DNA of 64,000 nucleotides from Cohaesibacter sp. (GTDB lineage: Bacteria; Pseudomonadota; Alphaproteobacteria; Rhizobiales; Cohaesibacteraceae). The notes under the pieces were generated by a model, which was not told the origin of the DNA, did not search any database, and saw nothing but the letters and a program-made list of their open reading frames with translations. Where the stretch lies: positions 1 to 64,000 of the forward strand of contig JAOAQZ010000019.1 of NCBI GenBank assembly GCA_025210795.1, written 5' to 3'. Of the stretch, positions 45,873 to 54,429 are shown piece by piece (the stretch's first letter is position 1; each line of letters begins with the position of its first letter). A program made the translations under genes and the position numbers.

Positions 45873-46511
45873 TCAAAGGGTGATAAATTTCTGGAGTATA
45901 CTCAAACCAACTTTGCCACTTTTCTCGGGATGGAACTGAGTTCCATAGATATTGTCGTGCTGCACGGCGGCAGTCACAACGTGGCCTCCATATCGTGTGG
46001 CTGCCAGACAATTCTCTTCATCCTCGGGAACAGCCCGGAAGGAATGAACAAAATAGACTTCAGCCTGAGATGGAACATCGTGCAAAATGGTCCCATGCCA
46101 GGATGACTGACTGGATTGTAGCAGCGGCGACCATCCAATATGCGGAATCTTGTGCGCGACACCATCGATATTTTCGCTCGGAATTGCTTTCACTCTGCCT
46201 TTAATAAAGCCAAAACCAGCCGTCTCGCCAAATTCTTCGCTAGCCTCGAACAGCATTTGCATACCAACGCAAATCCCCAGAAGCGGCCGCCCGGATGCGG
46301 CAAACTCACGTATCGCGTCCATTAATCCGCGATCAGACAATTCATTCACACAACTTGAAAATGCGCCAACCCCGGGAAGGAGCAGGCGATCAGCACTTTG
46401 GATCTCTTGTGCTGTTGTGGCGATTTTTAAATCGGCACCGACATGGTGCAAAGCACGCTCAACACTTAACAGATTTCCGATGCCATAGTCGATCAATGTG
46501 GTTGAGCTCAT
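45873..46511 (-). CDS. HisH-like glutamine amidotransferase for sugar amidation
   Basis: Class I glutaminase of 212 residues. The triad is complete: Cys81 in GICVGMQ, His194 and Glu196 in TQFHPEKSG. The histidine operon is absent; the neighbours are legionaminic acid genes, and a WbuX/PseA-type amidotransferase lies at 57018. So it most likely supplies ammonia for an acetamidino group, like the HisH2/WbuY proteins of O-antigen clusters. The start is 2 bases after the hisF-like stop. Confidence 0.88.
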   Translation of the reverse strand: MSSTTLIDYGIGNLLSVERALHHVGADLKIATTAQEIQSADRLLLPGVGAFSSCVNELSDRGLMDAIREFAASGRPLLGICVGMQMLFEASEEFGETAGFGFIKGRVKAIPSENIDGVAHKIPHIGWSPLLQSSQSSWHGTILHDVPSQAEVYFVHSFRAVPEDEENCLAATRYGGHVVTAAVQHDNIYGTQFHPEKSGKVGLSILQKFITL

Positions 46512-46513
46512 TC

Positions 46514-47293
46514 CTAAACGACCTTCCTTACAGCAATTCCTTTGTCACTGACGCTTTGGCGAATGTCCGGTAAGGTCATTCGATCATAGTGAAGTGCATC
46601 AGCAAAGGTAACGGCATCTGCGCCAGCGCCATTGACCACATCAACAATATCCTGAGGATCACCAAAGCCGCCCCGAGCGATCACCGGAATTGAAAGCTTC
46701 TCGCACACTTGTTTGGTCAGATCGCAATCATAGCCTGTACGGGCGCCTTCACGATCAACCGAAGTTAACAGCAGCTCTCCTGCCCCAAGCTCTTGCCCCC
46801 TTTGTGCCCACTCAATCACATCCAGGCCCGAATCCTCTCGGCCGCAATCTGTATATGCGCGCCATTTTCCTGGGGCGATTTGCTTGGCCTGGATTGAAAG
46901 CACAACGCATTGCGCACCAAAGCGGCGAGAAATATCCGTAATCAGTTGCGGATTTTGTGTTGCAGCTGTGTTGATAGCAACTTTATCTGCACCGGATTTC
47001 AGCAGCGATTCAGCGTCTTCTACCGAGCGCACTCCTCCGCCAACTGTAATGGGCACAAAGATATTATTGGATGTCGCCTTGACAATCTCATGCAGATTAT
47101 TTCTCTGATAGAGGCTGGCAACCATATCCATGTAAATCAGCTCATCCGCGCCTGCTTCATAATAGCGGCGCGCATACTCGTTTGGATCGCCAATAACGCG
47201 AATACCTTCCAAATTGATGGACTTGATCAGATTTGGGCCTTTGATATCCAAACAAGCAATCAATCGTGTGTTATAGGAAATGCTGTCTACCAT
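46514..47293 (-). CDS. HisF-like partner for sugar amidation (WbuZ type)
   Basis: TIM-barrel protein of 259 residues. True HisF uses two aspartates, Asp11 and Asp130 in Thermotoga numbering. Here Asp16 (CLDIKG) is kept, but the second is Gln135 (SIQAK), at the same offset. Histidine-biosynthesis cyclase activity is therefore unlikely, while a role as docking platform and ammonia tunnel for HisH and WbuX remains possible. It overlaps ptmA by 7 bases; the frame extends to 47335 but the fold begins at 47293. Confidence 0.88.
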   Translation of the reverse strand: MVDSISYNTRLIACLDIKGPNLIKSINLEGIRVIGDPNEYARRYYEAGADELIYMDMVASLYQRNNLHEIVKATSNNIFVPITVGGGVRSVEDAESLLKSGADKVAINTAATQNPQLITDISRRFGAQCVVLSIQAKQIAPGKWRAYTDCGREDSGLDVIEWAQRGQELGAGELLLTSVDREGARTGYDCDLTKQVCEKLSIPVIARGGFGDPQDIVDVVNGAGADAVTFADALHYDRMTLPDIRQSVSDKGIAVRKVV

Positions 47294-48072
47294 GTAGCTA
47301 AGCCACCATCGACGTTGTAGATACCGCCAGTGCAATAGGATGATGCATCGCTTAACAGATACACCATCATTCCAACCATATCTTGAGGATTTGCCATTCT
47401 ATTGAGCGGAATCCGATTGCTGTAGGCTTTGACAAACTGATCATTTTGCCCGTTAAACACTCCGCCAGGGACGAGACAGTTTACGCGGATTTTATCTTCT
47501 GCCCACCAGGTTGCCAGCCATTGCGTCAGACCAAGAATGCCTGATTTTGAAGCTGAATATCCTACAAAACTTGCAAAGTCCTGATCTTCATAAATTCGAT
47601 GATCAGGCCCCATGACACCATAGATACTCGATACATTTACAAAACTGCCACCCAGCTTGGCCTCTTTCATTCGCCTGCCCGCTTCACGCGCGACAAGAAA
47701 CGAGCCGGTCAGGTTGATATCGAGCGTTTTTTGCCACAGCTCAAGGGGATAGTCTTCGAAGGGAGCAAAGGCTTCTCCCATATTTTTAAGAACATCGCCG
47801 GTAATGGCCGCATTGTTCACGACCCCATCAAAGCCATCATAGAAGGAAGCAGCCTGCTGAATACCCTCGATCACTTGCTGCTCTGACCCAATATCCATTA
47901 TGACGGTTTCACATCCCAGCTCTTCTCCAAGCTTGATGACATCAGATTGCTCCCGGTCCGCCAGAATAAGGCGCGCACCCTCCGCAACAAGCGCCTTGCT
48001 ATAGGCTTGCCCCAGAATTCCTGCCGCACCGACGAGCAAAATTCTTTTGTTTTCTACATTTACAATGGTCAT
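47287..48072 (-). CDS. ptmA: PtmA-like short-chain dehydrogenase
   Basis: SDR of 261 residues with NAD(P) site LLVGAAGILGQAYS, NNAAITG and the catalytic Ser-Tyr-Lys (NVSSIYG, YSASKSG). In Campylobacter ptmA lies after ptmE, ptmF and ptmB in this same order and contributes to the GDP-GlcNAc branch of legionaminic acid. The reaction is still not fully settled, and I carry the name over by context. Confidence 0.82.
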   Translation of the reverse strand: MTIVNVENKRILLVGAAGILGQAYSKALVAEGARLILADREQSDVIKLGEELGCETVIMDIGSEQQVIEGIQQAASFYDGFDGVVNNAAITGDVLKNMGEAFAPFEDYPLELWQKTLDINLTGSFLVAREAGRRMKEAKLGGSFVNVSSIYGVMGPDHRIYEDQDFASFVGYSASKSGILGLTQWLATWWAEDKIRVNCLVPGGVFNGQNDQFVKAYSNRIPLNRMANPQDMVGMMVYLLSDASSYCTGGIYNVDGGLATW

Positions 48073-48082
48073 TGGTGTCTCG

Positions 48083-48793
48083 TTATTGCGCGTGCTTTTG
48101 TTCCATAAGCCAATTGACTAACTTGGCGTCAAATGGCTCGTCGATATCGAAGCTTTTTTCTCTCGGCACCGGATATCCACGCACCTTGCCATTCATCAGA
48201 TAACTGCCATTTCGGATATAGTCGGCTTCAAAGATGTAATAGCCAGCGACAATATCATAAGTGAGCGGGCTTGCCTGACGCGCTTCGATATTCACCTCAA
48301 GTTTTTTGCTAAGCGCAAGAAAACCATCCTCGTCTTCTTCTACCAAATTGAAGTATGGACTGCGGTGGGAGGGCGACACCGTAAAGATGCCATCTGTGTC
48401 ACCTGATTTTTGCATAAATGCATCAATAATCCCTGCCAGATCATCGCCATCCAGCAAAGGCGTTGTGCAATCAATATCAATAAAAGCATCATAGACCTTG
48501 CCATAGATGCTTTCACATGCGCTCAATGCATGTTTCCAAACGCCAAATTTCCCAGCTTTTGATGTCGCCAGTTCCTGAGGCCGGACGAAAGGCGTTTTTG
48601 CTCCGTAGCGCACAGCAACCTCTGCAATTGCAGGATCATCCGTTGAGACGATGACATCGGTAATGCGAGGATCTGCCAGAGCATTTTCAATGCTCCATGC
48701 GATCAAAGGCTTGCCGGCAATGGGCATAATATTTTTACCCGGCACTCCGGTGCTGCCACCTCGTGCACAAATTGCTCCGAGAATTTCTGTCAT
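48083..48793 (-). CDS. ptmB: CMP-legionaminic acid synthetase (NeuA/LegF/PtmB family)
   Basis: Cytidylyltransferase of 236 residues that activates the nonulosonic acid with CTP. The family N-terminus AICARGGSTGVPGKN with IMPIAGKPLIAWSI is clear; STDD and DIDCTTPL follow as substrate-site blocks. The ATG at 48793 has AAGG 9 nt upstream and lies next to the ptmF stop, so the frame to 48829 is not used. It may be named legF. Confidence 0.92.
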   Translation of the reverse strand: MTEILGAICARGGSTGVPGKNIMPIAGKPLIAWSIENALADPRITDVIVSTDDPAIAEVAVRYGAKTPFVRPQELATSKAGKFGVWKHALSACESIYGKVYDAFIDIDCTTPLLDGDDLAGIIDAFMQKSGDTDGIFTVSPSHRSPYFNLVEEDEDGFLALSKKLEVNIEARQASPLTYDIVAGYYIFEADYIRNGSYLMNGKVRGYPVPREKSFDIDEPFDAKLVNWLMEQKHAQ

Positions 48794-48794
48794 A

Positions 48795-49787
48795 TTACGT
48801 TGCCTTTTCAATCGCTTGCCTTGAGCCATTGGCTGCCGACAGCCTTGCCGCGAGCAAAATATCCAGATCGTGAATGCCCTCTTTTAAAGAGCAATGAGGC
48901 GCAAGGGATGGCGTTTCTACGCGAGCGATAAAATTCTCCAAAGCATCATAGAGCATTTGAGACAATTGATAATGCGGTGGCGTTTGGGCGATACATTCAG
49001 CCTCGCTTGCGCCAACAAGCCTCCAGAGCTTTCCTTCTGCCAGATCGCACTTGTAAACTGCTTTTTCGCATACGATTTGAAGGCCGCGCCTATATGCCGG
49101 GCTAAGCATATCGAGCTGCACCGTGCCCGCCGCTCCTGTTTGCGAGACAAGTACCAGATTGGCCAGATCCTCGGCTTTCATTTCCAGATCGCTATTCTGC
49201 CGCAGATCTGCGTAGACCGTCTCCATGGGGCCTGCCAGCCATGTCATGAGATCTATCTCATGCACCAAGTCAAACAATGCCCCGCCACCGCGCTCCTTAT
49301 CCGCGCTATAGCATATTCGATAATCCGTTCCAGGGCGCCACTGGTCGAGCCGTTGGCCGACCCAAGCCTGAAAAGCCAATATCTTGCCGTCTTTACCGGA
49401 ATGGATTGCTTCATGTAAGGCACGCAACACCGGGTGCTGACGTAGCTGGCAACCAATCTCGACCACCAGGTTTGCTGACTTGGCTTGTAGCACATCAATG
49501 CCAACCCGATTGTGACTAAGGGGTTTTTCCAGATATATTGCCTTGCCTTCAGTGGCTGCAAGATTTGCAGGGCCTATATGCTGATTGGTGGTTGTTGCAA
49601 TAACAACACCGTCACACCAGTCTATCCCTTGTTCCAGATTTTCCTGAAAAACATAGCCATCTGCGAGAATATCCGCCGCCGCTTCTTTTCGCTGACGCCA
49701 AACCCGGATTTCCGCACCCATTTTTTTGAGATTAGCAGTATGCTTCTTGCCAATGGACCCGTAACCGCAAACAAGTATTTTTACCAT
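48795..49787 (-). CDS. ptmF: PtmF-like Gfo/Idh/MocA oxidoreductase
   Basis: Protein of 330 residues. The N-terminal Rossmann fold starts KILVCGYGSIGKKH, the EKPLSHN motif typical of the family follows, and the C-terminal half is the mixed beta-sheet substrate domain. Its place between ptmE and ptmB is that of Campylobacter ptmF. The exact reaction on the hexosamine precursor is not certain. It starts 5 bases after the ptmE stop. Confidence 0.82.
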   Translation of the reverse strand: MVKILVCGYGSIGKKHTANLKKMGAEIRVWRQRKEAAADILADGYVFQENLEQGIDWCDGVVIATTTNQHIGPANLAATEGKAIYLEKPLSHNRVGIDVLQAKSANLVVEIGCQLRQHPVLRALHEAIHSGKDGKILAFQAWVGQRLDQWRPGTDYRICYSADKERGGGALFDLVHEIDLMTWLAGPMETVYADLRQNSDLEMKAEDLANLVLVSQTGAAGTVQLDMLSPAYRRGLQIVCEKAVYKCDLAEGKLWRLVGASEAECIAQTPPHYQLSQMLYDALENFIARVETPSLAPHCSLKEGIHDLDILLAARLSAANGSRQAIEKAT

Positions 49788-49792
49788 TCACG

Positions 49793-50866
49793 TTACTTTC
49801 TATTACCACCGAAGATGCTGTCATATTCGTCTCTTCCGCGTTCCAAGTCATTGAGATTGCCAATATCCAGCCAATATTCACGGATTGGGAAAACGGTTGA
49901 TTCCTTACCCGCCCCTTCGATGGACGTGAAGAGATCTGGCATATCGAAATATTGATCCTTTGGAACAAACTCCAAAACTGACGGATCCACAACATAGATC
50001 CCTGCATTTACAAAATAAGCTTGAGACGGCTTTTCTACGATGGACTGAAGCTTTGTTCCTTCAGTCTGGACCACTCCATAGGGAACCTGCTGATGATACT
50101 CCCGCACACACATCGTTGCAACCGATTGGTTTTGCTGATGAAAATCAATCAAATGCACAAAATTACTATCTGTTAGAATGTCGCCATTCATTATAATCAA
50201 AGGGCCCTTGGGCTGCTCTGGCAACAAGCTAAGCGCCCCTGCCGTTCCCAATCGCTTATCCTCATGAAGATAAACAATCTCGACGCCAAATTCCGTCCCA
50301 TCACCAAAATGATTTTTGATGATTTCAGATTTGTAATTGACGGAGAAAAAGAATTTTTTAAATCCTTGCTTTGAGAAATTCTCGACGATCGTCTCCAAAA
50401 GAGGGCGGCCACCAATGGGGATCATCGGCTTTGGCGTATTTTCCGTCAGCGGCAATAAACGCGAGCCCAGCCCACCGAGCATCAAGACAACACACACGTC
50501 ATCATAAACTGGCACATCATCTTTTACGATGGTATCCAGCAACACCAGATCAATGACACGCTTATCACTATCAAGGATCGGAAGTTGCAAGATTTTTTCT
50601 TCTGTCATGAGAGACAGCATCTCTTCACGCGATGCGCCTTCAGACACAGTAAAGGGTTTCACATTCATGATTTTCTTTACTGGCTCATCCAGCGAGACAC
50701 CCGCTAGAATAGAGCGCCGGACATCACCGTCGGTCGCCGTGCCGAGCAAACATCCATCATCATCAACAACCAGCACAATTTGCATTGCTGTCTCATCAAT
50801 GATCTTGATTGCCTCTATGATAGACTGATCTTCTCGCAGCAATGCGTGTTTGAATTTTTCACTCAT
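49793..50866 (-). CDS. ptmE: PtmE-like glucosamine-1-phosphate guanylyltransferase with CBS pair
   Basis: Protein of 357 residues. Two CBS domains (about 5-115) precede a nucleotidyltransferase domain with LMLGGLGSRLLPLTENTPKPMIPIGG (about 128), IMNGDILTDSNF and EKPS. This fusion is the one of Campylobacter PtmE, which makes GDP-glucosamine. Its presence means that the pathway is probably GDP-linked, separated from the UDP-GlcNAc pool. The CBS pair may sense adenosine or guanosine nucleotides; no ligand can be read from the sequence. Confidence 0.88.
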   Translation of the reverse strand: MSEKFKHALLREDQSIIEAIKIIDETAMQIVLVVDDDGCLLGTATDGDVRRSILAGVSLDEPVKKIMNVKPFTVSEGASREEMLSLMTEEKILQLPILDSDKRVIDLVLLDTIVKDDVPVYDDVCVVLMLGGLGSRLLPLTENTPKPMIPIGGRPLLETIVENFSKQGFKKFFFSVNYKSEIIKNHFGDGTEFGVEIVYLHEDKRLGTAGALSLLPEQPKGPLIIMNGDILTDSNFVHLIDFHQQNQSVATMCVREYHQQVPYGVVQTEGTKLQSIVEKPSQAYFVNAGIYVVDPSVLEFVPKDQYFDMPDLFTSIEGAGKESTVFPIREYWLDIGNLNDLERGRDEYDSIFGGNRK

Positions 50867-50891
50867 ACTCTATGTGTGCCTAGTCACTATT

Positions 50892-51917
50892 CTAAGGCTT
50901 TAGCTTTAGGTGTTGAATTTCCGAGCGTAGCTCACAAATTTCCTGCTGCATCTTTCTAACAAGGCCTGTCATTTCATGCAATTGCGCAATTGCTGTTTGC
51001 CCCAAGCGCGTCCCGATTCGCCAGCGCGGAATAAAGGGGGTGCCCGGCTTGTTTTCTTCATCACAATACAAAGCCTTGGTGACCAACAGAGCGGTATCCC
51101 CGGTTTTGACAATCACCCCTTCGTCGCTGCGACCAACCACTTCTCCTGCCGTTGCTTTATAAGGCTTTGCGCCCGCAACCAACCGGGTTTCCAAGATTGC
51201 CACTTCTCCAAACTGCGACAGACAGCGCGCGCCGGGACCGGGATGGGTGATCGCACGAACAAAGTTATGAATATCTTGAGAGCCCGCCTCCCAATCTAGC
51301 CATTCATCTCCGGCGCGGCGCATACCATAATAAGTGCCGACCGGGTGTATTTGAGATTGCTTTCGAGGCTCCACTTTCCCTGAGCCGATCAAGGTCAATG
51401 CATCAAGCAGCACTTGCGCGCAGGAAATATGCGCCTTTTCCAGCAGGGTCGCATATGTATCATTGATCTGTATGGGAACCATCTCCTGCGCAATAATATC
51501 GCCAGTATCAATCCCTTCATCTACATAATGGACCGTTACGCCAAACGCATTTTCTCCATTCACCAAAACCCAATTCAAGGGATTGCGCCCCCGATAGAAC
51601 GGCAAGTCACCCGCATGGCAATTTATGAAACCAAGGGGGGCTGCGTTAATAATATCCTGCCTTAATATTTGATTGAAAGACATCGACACCAAGACATCGC
51701 AATCATAAGACTTGATCTGATTGATAAAGTCAGGGCTATTGACGTTTTCATGCGGTATAAACGGAACACCAAGGTCTTTTGCTGCCTTTTTAAGCTCAGG
51801 ATCCTGAGTATCGAAACGCGGCGTGATAAACATGATCTCGAACTCTTGAGGCCTTGAAACAATATGCTTCAAAGCCAAAGAGGCCCATGGTCCATCACCA
51901 AAATATCCTATTTTCAT
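50892..51917 (-). CDS. Sugar N-formyltransferase (formyl-THF dependent)
   Basis: Protein of 341 residues of the methionyl-tRNA/ArnA formyltransferase fold. The catalytic triad is intact: Asn99 and His101 in FINCHAGDLPFYRG and Asp137 in DEGIDTGD, with the 36-residue His-Asp spacing of ArnA and Fmt. The N-terminus KIGYFGDGPWASLAL replaces the usual Fmt start, and there is no fmt/def context. A short charged helix ends the protein. It would formylate a sugar amine. It is first in the minus-strand ptm operon, 25 bases before ptmE, so the likely target is an intermediate of the legionaminic pathway. Confidence 0.85.
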   Translation of the reverse strand: MKIGYFGDGPWASLALKHIVSRPQEFEIMFITPRFDTQDPELKKAAKDLGVPFIPHENVNSPDFINQIKSYDCDVLVSMSFNQILRQDIINAAPLGFINCHAGDLPFYRGRNPLNWVLVNGENAFGVTVHYVDEGIDTGDIIAQEMVPIQINDTYATLLEKAHISCAQVLLDALTLIGSGKVEPRKQSQIHPVGTYYGMRRAGDEWLDWEAGSQDIHNFVRAITHPGPGARCLSQFGEVAILETRLVAGAKPYKATAGEVVGRSDEGVIVKTGDTALLVTKALYCDEENKPGTPFIPRWRIGTRLGQTAIAQLHEMTGLVRKMQQEICELRSEIQHLKLKP

Positions 51918-51980
51918 CAGATTTTTCTTATCATTATTTGAAAGTGTGACCTGCGATTTTCGGCAGATTTAAGCCCGGTT

Positions 51981-52009
51981 TATATAGATCAAACTGTTGA
52001 TATAGTAAA
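51981..52009 (-). promoter_or_regulatory. Putative sigma-70 promoter of the ptm operon
   Basis: On the minus strand TTTACT (52009-52004) and TATATA (51986-51981) are 17 bases apart. The formyltransferase ATG is about 60 bases downstream. Confidence 0.5.
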
Positions 52010-52065
52010 GATTTTGTTCCCTACCCTAAAAGAGCCTCTTTACGAATTGAAAATACCGATCAAAC

Positions 52066-52103
52066 TTGGATTTTCTATAAAAACATTTGGATTTTAATCC
52101 AAA
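52066..52103. promoter_or_regulatory. Operator candidate between divergent glycan operons
   Basis: TTTGGATT-TT-AATCCAAA (52086-52103) is an 18-bp perfect palindrome. A further half-site TTGGATTTT starts at 52066, exactly 21 bases (two helical turns) before the same word at 52087. It lies in the 421-base gap 51918-52338, some 60-95 bases upstream of the ptm promoter candidate. Confidence 0.5.
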
Positions 52104-52338
52104 CTCATTCTGTTTTAATGGAACCTATAAATAAGAATGCTGGCAATAACTTGACTATGGATGTTGTATCTGCGCTATCTCTGGCTTTTGATAGGCATTC
52201 CCTCAATTCACCCTGAAGGATGGATTTTAATATCGCTTGAACCGCCATTGCCGGAAAAGAAACAGCGGCTTACATTCACCACTTACTTGTCACTTTGATC
52301 CTATAAACTCCCAAACAGGTAACTTTGAAGGCTTTTTC

Positions 52339-54279
52339 ATGTGCGGCATTGCAGGATTGATGAACTCACAACTGGACGAGCAACGGGCAACGGGCCGCGC
52401 TCGTTCCATGATTGATCAGTTACAGCACCGCGGTCCTGATGATGTCGGCATTTGGGCGTGTAAAGGGCTTGCTCTGGCGCAATCCCGTTTGGCGATCATT
52501 GATATTTCTGATGCGGGCCATCAGCCGATGACATCCGAAAATGATCGCTATGTGATTGTCTTCAATGGCGAAATATATAATCACTTATCACTACGCCAGG
52601 AGCTGGATCAGCGCGGACTTTCTCCAAACTGGCGCGGGCATTCCGACACAGAAACCCTGCTTGCTATCCTCAGCGCCTATGACACGCAAACAGCTCTTTC
52701 AAAATGCATTGGCATGTTTGCCTTTGCTCTTTGGGACAAGAAGCATCGCACTTTGACGCTTGCGCGGGATCGCATGGGGGAAAAACCGCTCTATTATGGC
52801 TGGCAAGGCGACAGCTTTTTCTTTGGCTCGGAGTTAAAAGCGCTTCGGATTGACCCTGATTTTAGGGGGGACATTGACCGGCAAGCCTTGCAAGCCTTCA
52901 TACAGCTTGCCTATATTCCCGCGCCTCATTCCATCTATGAAAATATAAAGAAAATGATGCCGGGTTCTTTTGTGGTCATCCCGCAAGATCTGACCCCCGG
53001 CACACTGCCTGGGCCTGAGACATATTGGGCACTCCAAGAGGTCGTATCGCAAGAGGTCAATACAGGGATCAGCGACCAGGACGCCCTGACGGAGCTGGAA
53101 GAGCTTTTGAATTCCGCAGTCAGTCAGCAAATGATTGCAGATGTCCCCCTTGGTGCCTTTTTGTCCGGCGGCTTTGATTCTTCGCTGATCTCTGCCGTGA
53201 TGCAGGCAAATTCAAGCACGCCCATCAAGACCTTCACAATTGGCTTTAATGAGAAGCAATATAACGAGGCAGAGCATGCCAAGTCGATTGCCTCCTATCT
53301 CAAGACAGATCACACAGAGCTCTATATCGATTCAAGTCAGGCCCTTAATCTGGTCCCCGATCTTCCGCATCTCTATGATGAGCCTTTTGCGGATTCTTCC
53401 CAAATCCCGACCTATCTGGTGTCAAAGCTTGCCCGGAACCATGTAACGGTCAGCCTGTCCGGTGATGGCGGCGATGAATTGTTTGGCGGCTATAACCGAT
53501 ATCTGTGGGCAAAGCGATTGTGGGGGACGATGGGACGCCTGCCATCCTTTGCACGCAAGGCTGGTGCCGGTGCCATCCATGCATTCTCACCGCAAATGTG
53601 GGATAGTGCCTTTCATCTGGCCCGGCCAATCACGCCGGGTTCCCTGCGCTTTAAAACACCCGGCGATAAATTGCATAAACTGGCAGATCTTCTGTCCGCA
53701 CAGCATCCGCAAGAGCTTTATAACCGTCTTATCTCTCAATGGCCTCCCAGCGCAGATATTGTGCTTGGTGCCGAGAGGACACCTTTACCTAACATTTCTG
53801 ATGACACTCTGGCCTCATTTGAAGCCCAGATGATGTATATGGACCAAACCGGATATCTTCCTGGAGATATTTTGACCAAGGTTGACCGGGCCGCAATGGG
53901 CGTCTCTTTAGAGACGCGCATTCCCTTGCTGGACCACCGCGTTGTTGAATTTTCCTGGCGGATGCCACTTGATAAGAAAATCCGCAATGGTCGGGGGAAA
54001 TGGCTGTTGCGCGAATTGCTCTACAAGCATGTGCCGCAAGATCTGGTCGATCGGCCCAAAATGGGATTTGGTGTTCCAATTGACGCATGGTTGCGAGGCC
54101 CACTTAAAGACTGGGCGCAAGCCTTGCTGGACCCATCCCGACTTGCAGCTGAAGGCTTCCTTGACGCCCATGCAATTGAGCTTTGCTGGCAAGAGCATCT
54201 GAGCGGACGACGCAACTGGTCCTATCGCCTTTGGAATGTGCTGATGTTCCAAGCCTGGCTTGAGGCACAAAAGAAATAG
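52339..54279 (+). CDS. asnB: AsnB-type glutamine-dependent amidotransferase
   Basis: Protein of 646 residues. The glutaminase domain starts with MCGIAG (Cys2 nucleophile) and has HRGPDDVG and NGEIYNH; the synthetase domain has the PP-loop FLSGGFDSS and SGDGGDELFGGY. In O-antigen clusters such proteins (for example WbpS) amidate a hexuronic acid carboxyl rather than make asparagine. The next two genes make and epimerise uronic acids, which fits. The ATG at 52339 has GAAGG 8 nt upstream; upstream residues of the longer frame (from 52237) are rejected because Cys must follow Met. Confidence 0.92.
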   Translation: MCGIAGLMNSQLDEQRATGRARSMIDQLQHRGPDDVGIWACKGLALAQSRLAIIDISDAGHQPMTSENDRYVIVFNGEIYNHLSLRQELDQRGLSPNWRGHSDTETLLAILSAYDTQTALSKCIGMFAFALWDKKHRTLTLARDRMGEKPLYYGWQGDSFFFGSELKALRIDPDFRGDIDRQALQAFIQLAYIPAPHSIYENIKKMMPGSFVVIPQDLTPGTLPGPETYWALQEVVSQEVNTGISDQDALTELEELLNSAVSQQMIADVPLGAFLSGGFDSSLISAVMQANSSTPIKTFTIGFNEKQYNEAEHAKSIASYLKTDHTELYIDSSQALNLVPDLPHLYDEPFADSSQIPTYLVSKLARNHVTVSLSGDGGDELFGGYNRYLWAKRLWGTMGRLPSFARKAGAGAIHAFSPQMWDSAFHLARPITPGSLRFKTPGDKLHKLADLLSAQHPQELYNRLISQWPPSADIVLGAERTPLPNISDDTLASFEAQMMYMDQTGYLPGDILTKVDRAAMGVSLETRIPLLDHRVVEFSWRMPLDKKIRNGRGKWLLRELLYKHVPQDLVDRPKMGFGVPIDAWLRGPLKDWAQALLDPSRLAAEGFLDAHAIELCWQEHLSGRRNWSYRLWNVLMFQAWLEAQKK

Positions 54280-54429
54280 AACGGCGCCACGACCCGATAG
54301 CTTTCCATATCCTTTCAGCAGTGCGCATCTATGTATTTCACTGGGCTTTAAGAGATAAATTATTACTTTGCGTTCGATAAGATTAAACTGTACAACACGC
54401 ATCAACCTAGAAACTGGCCGTAATTAATC

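Noticed and set aside
45873..47293. Histidine biosynthesis (hisH-hisF)
   Set aside because: No other his gene is near, the HisF homologue lacks one catalytic Asp, and the context is sugar amidation.
50892..51917. Methionyl-tRNA formyltransferase (fmt)
   Set aside because: The fold and triad agree, but the N-terminus and the region after the catalytic domain differ from Fmt, def is not adjacent and the gene is in a sugar operon.
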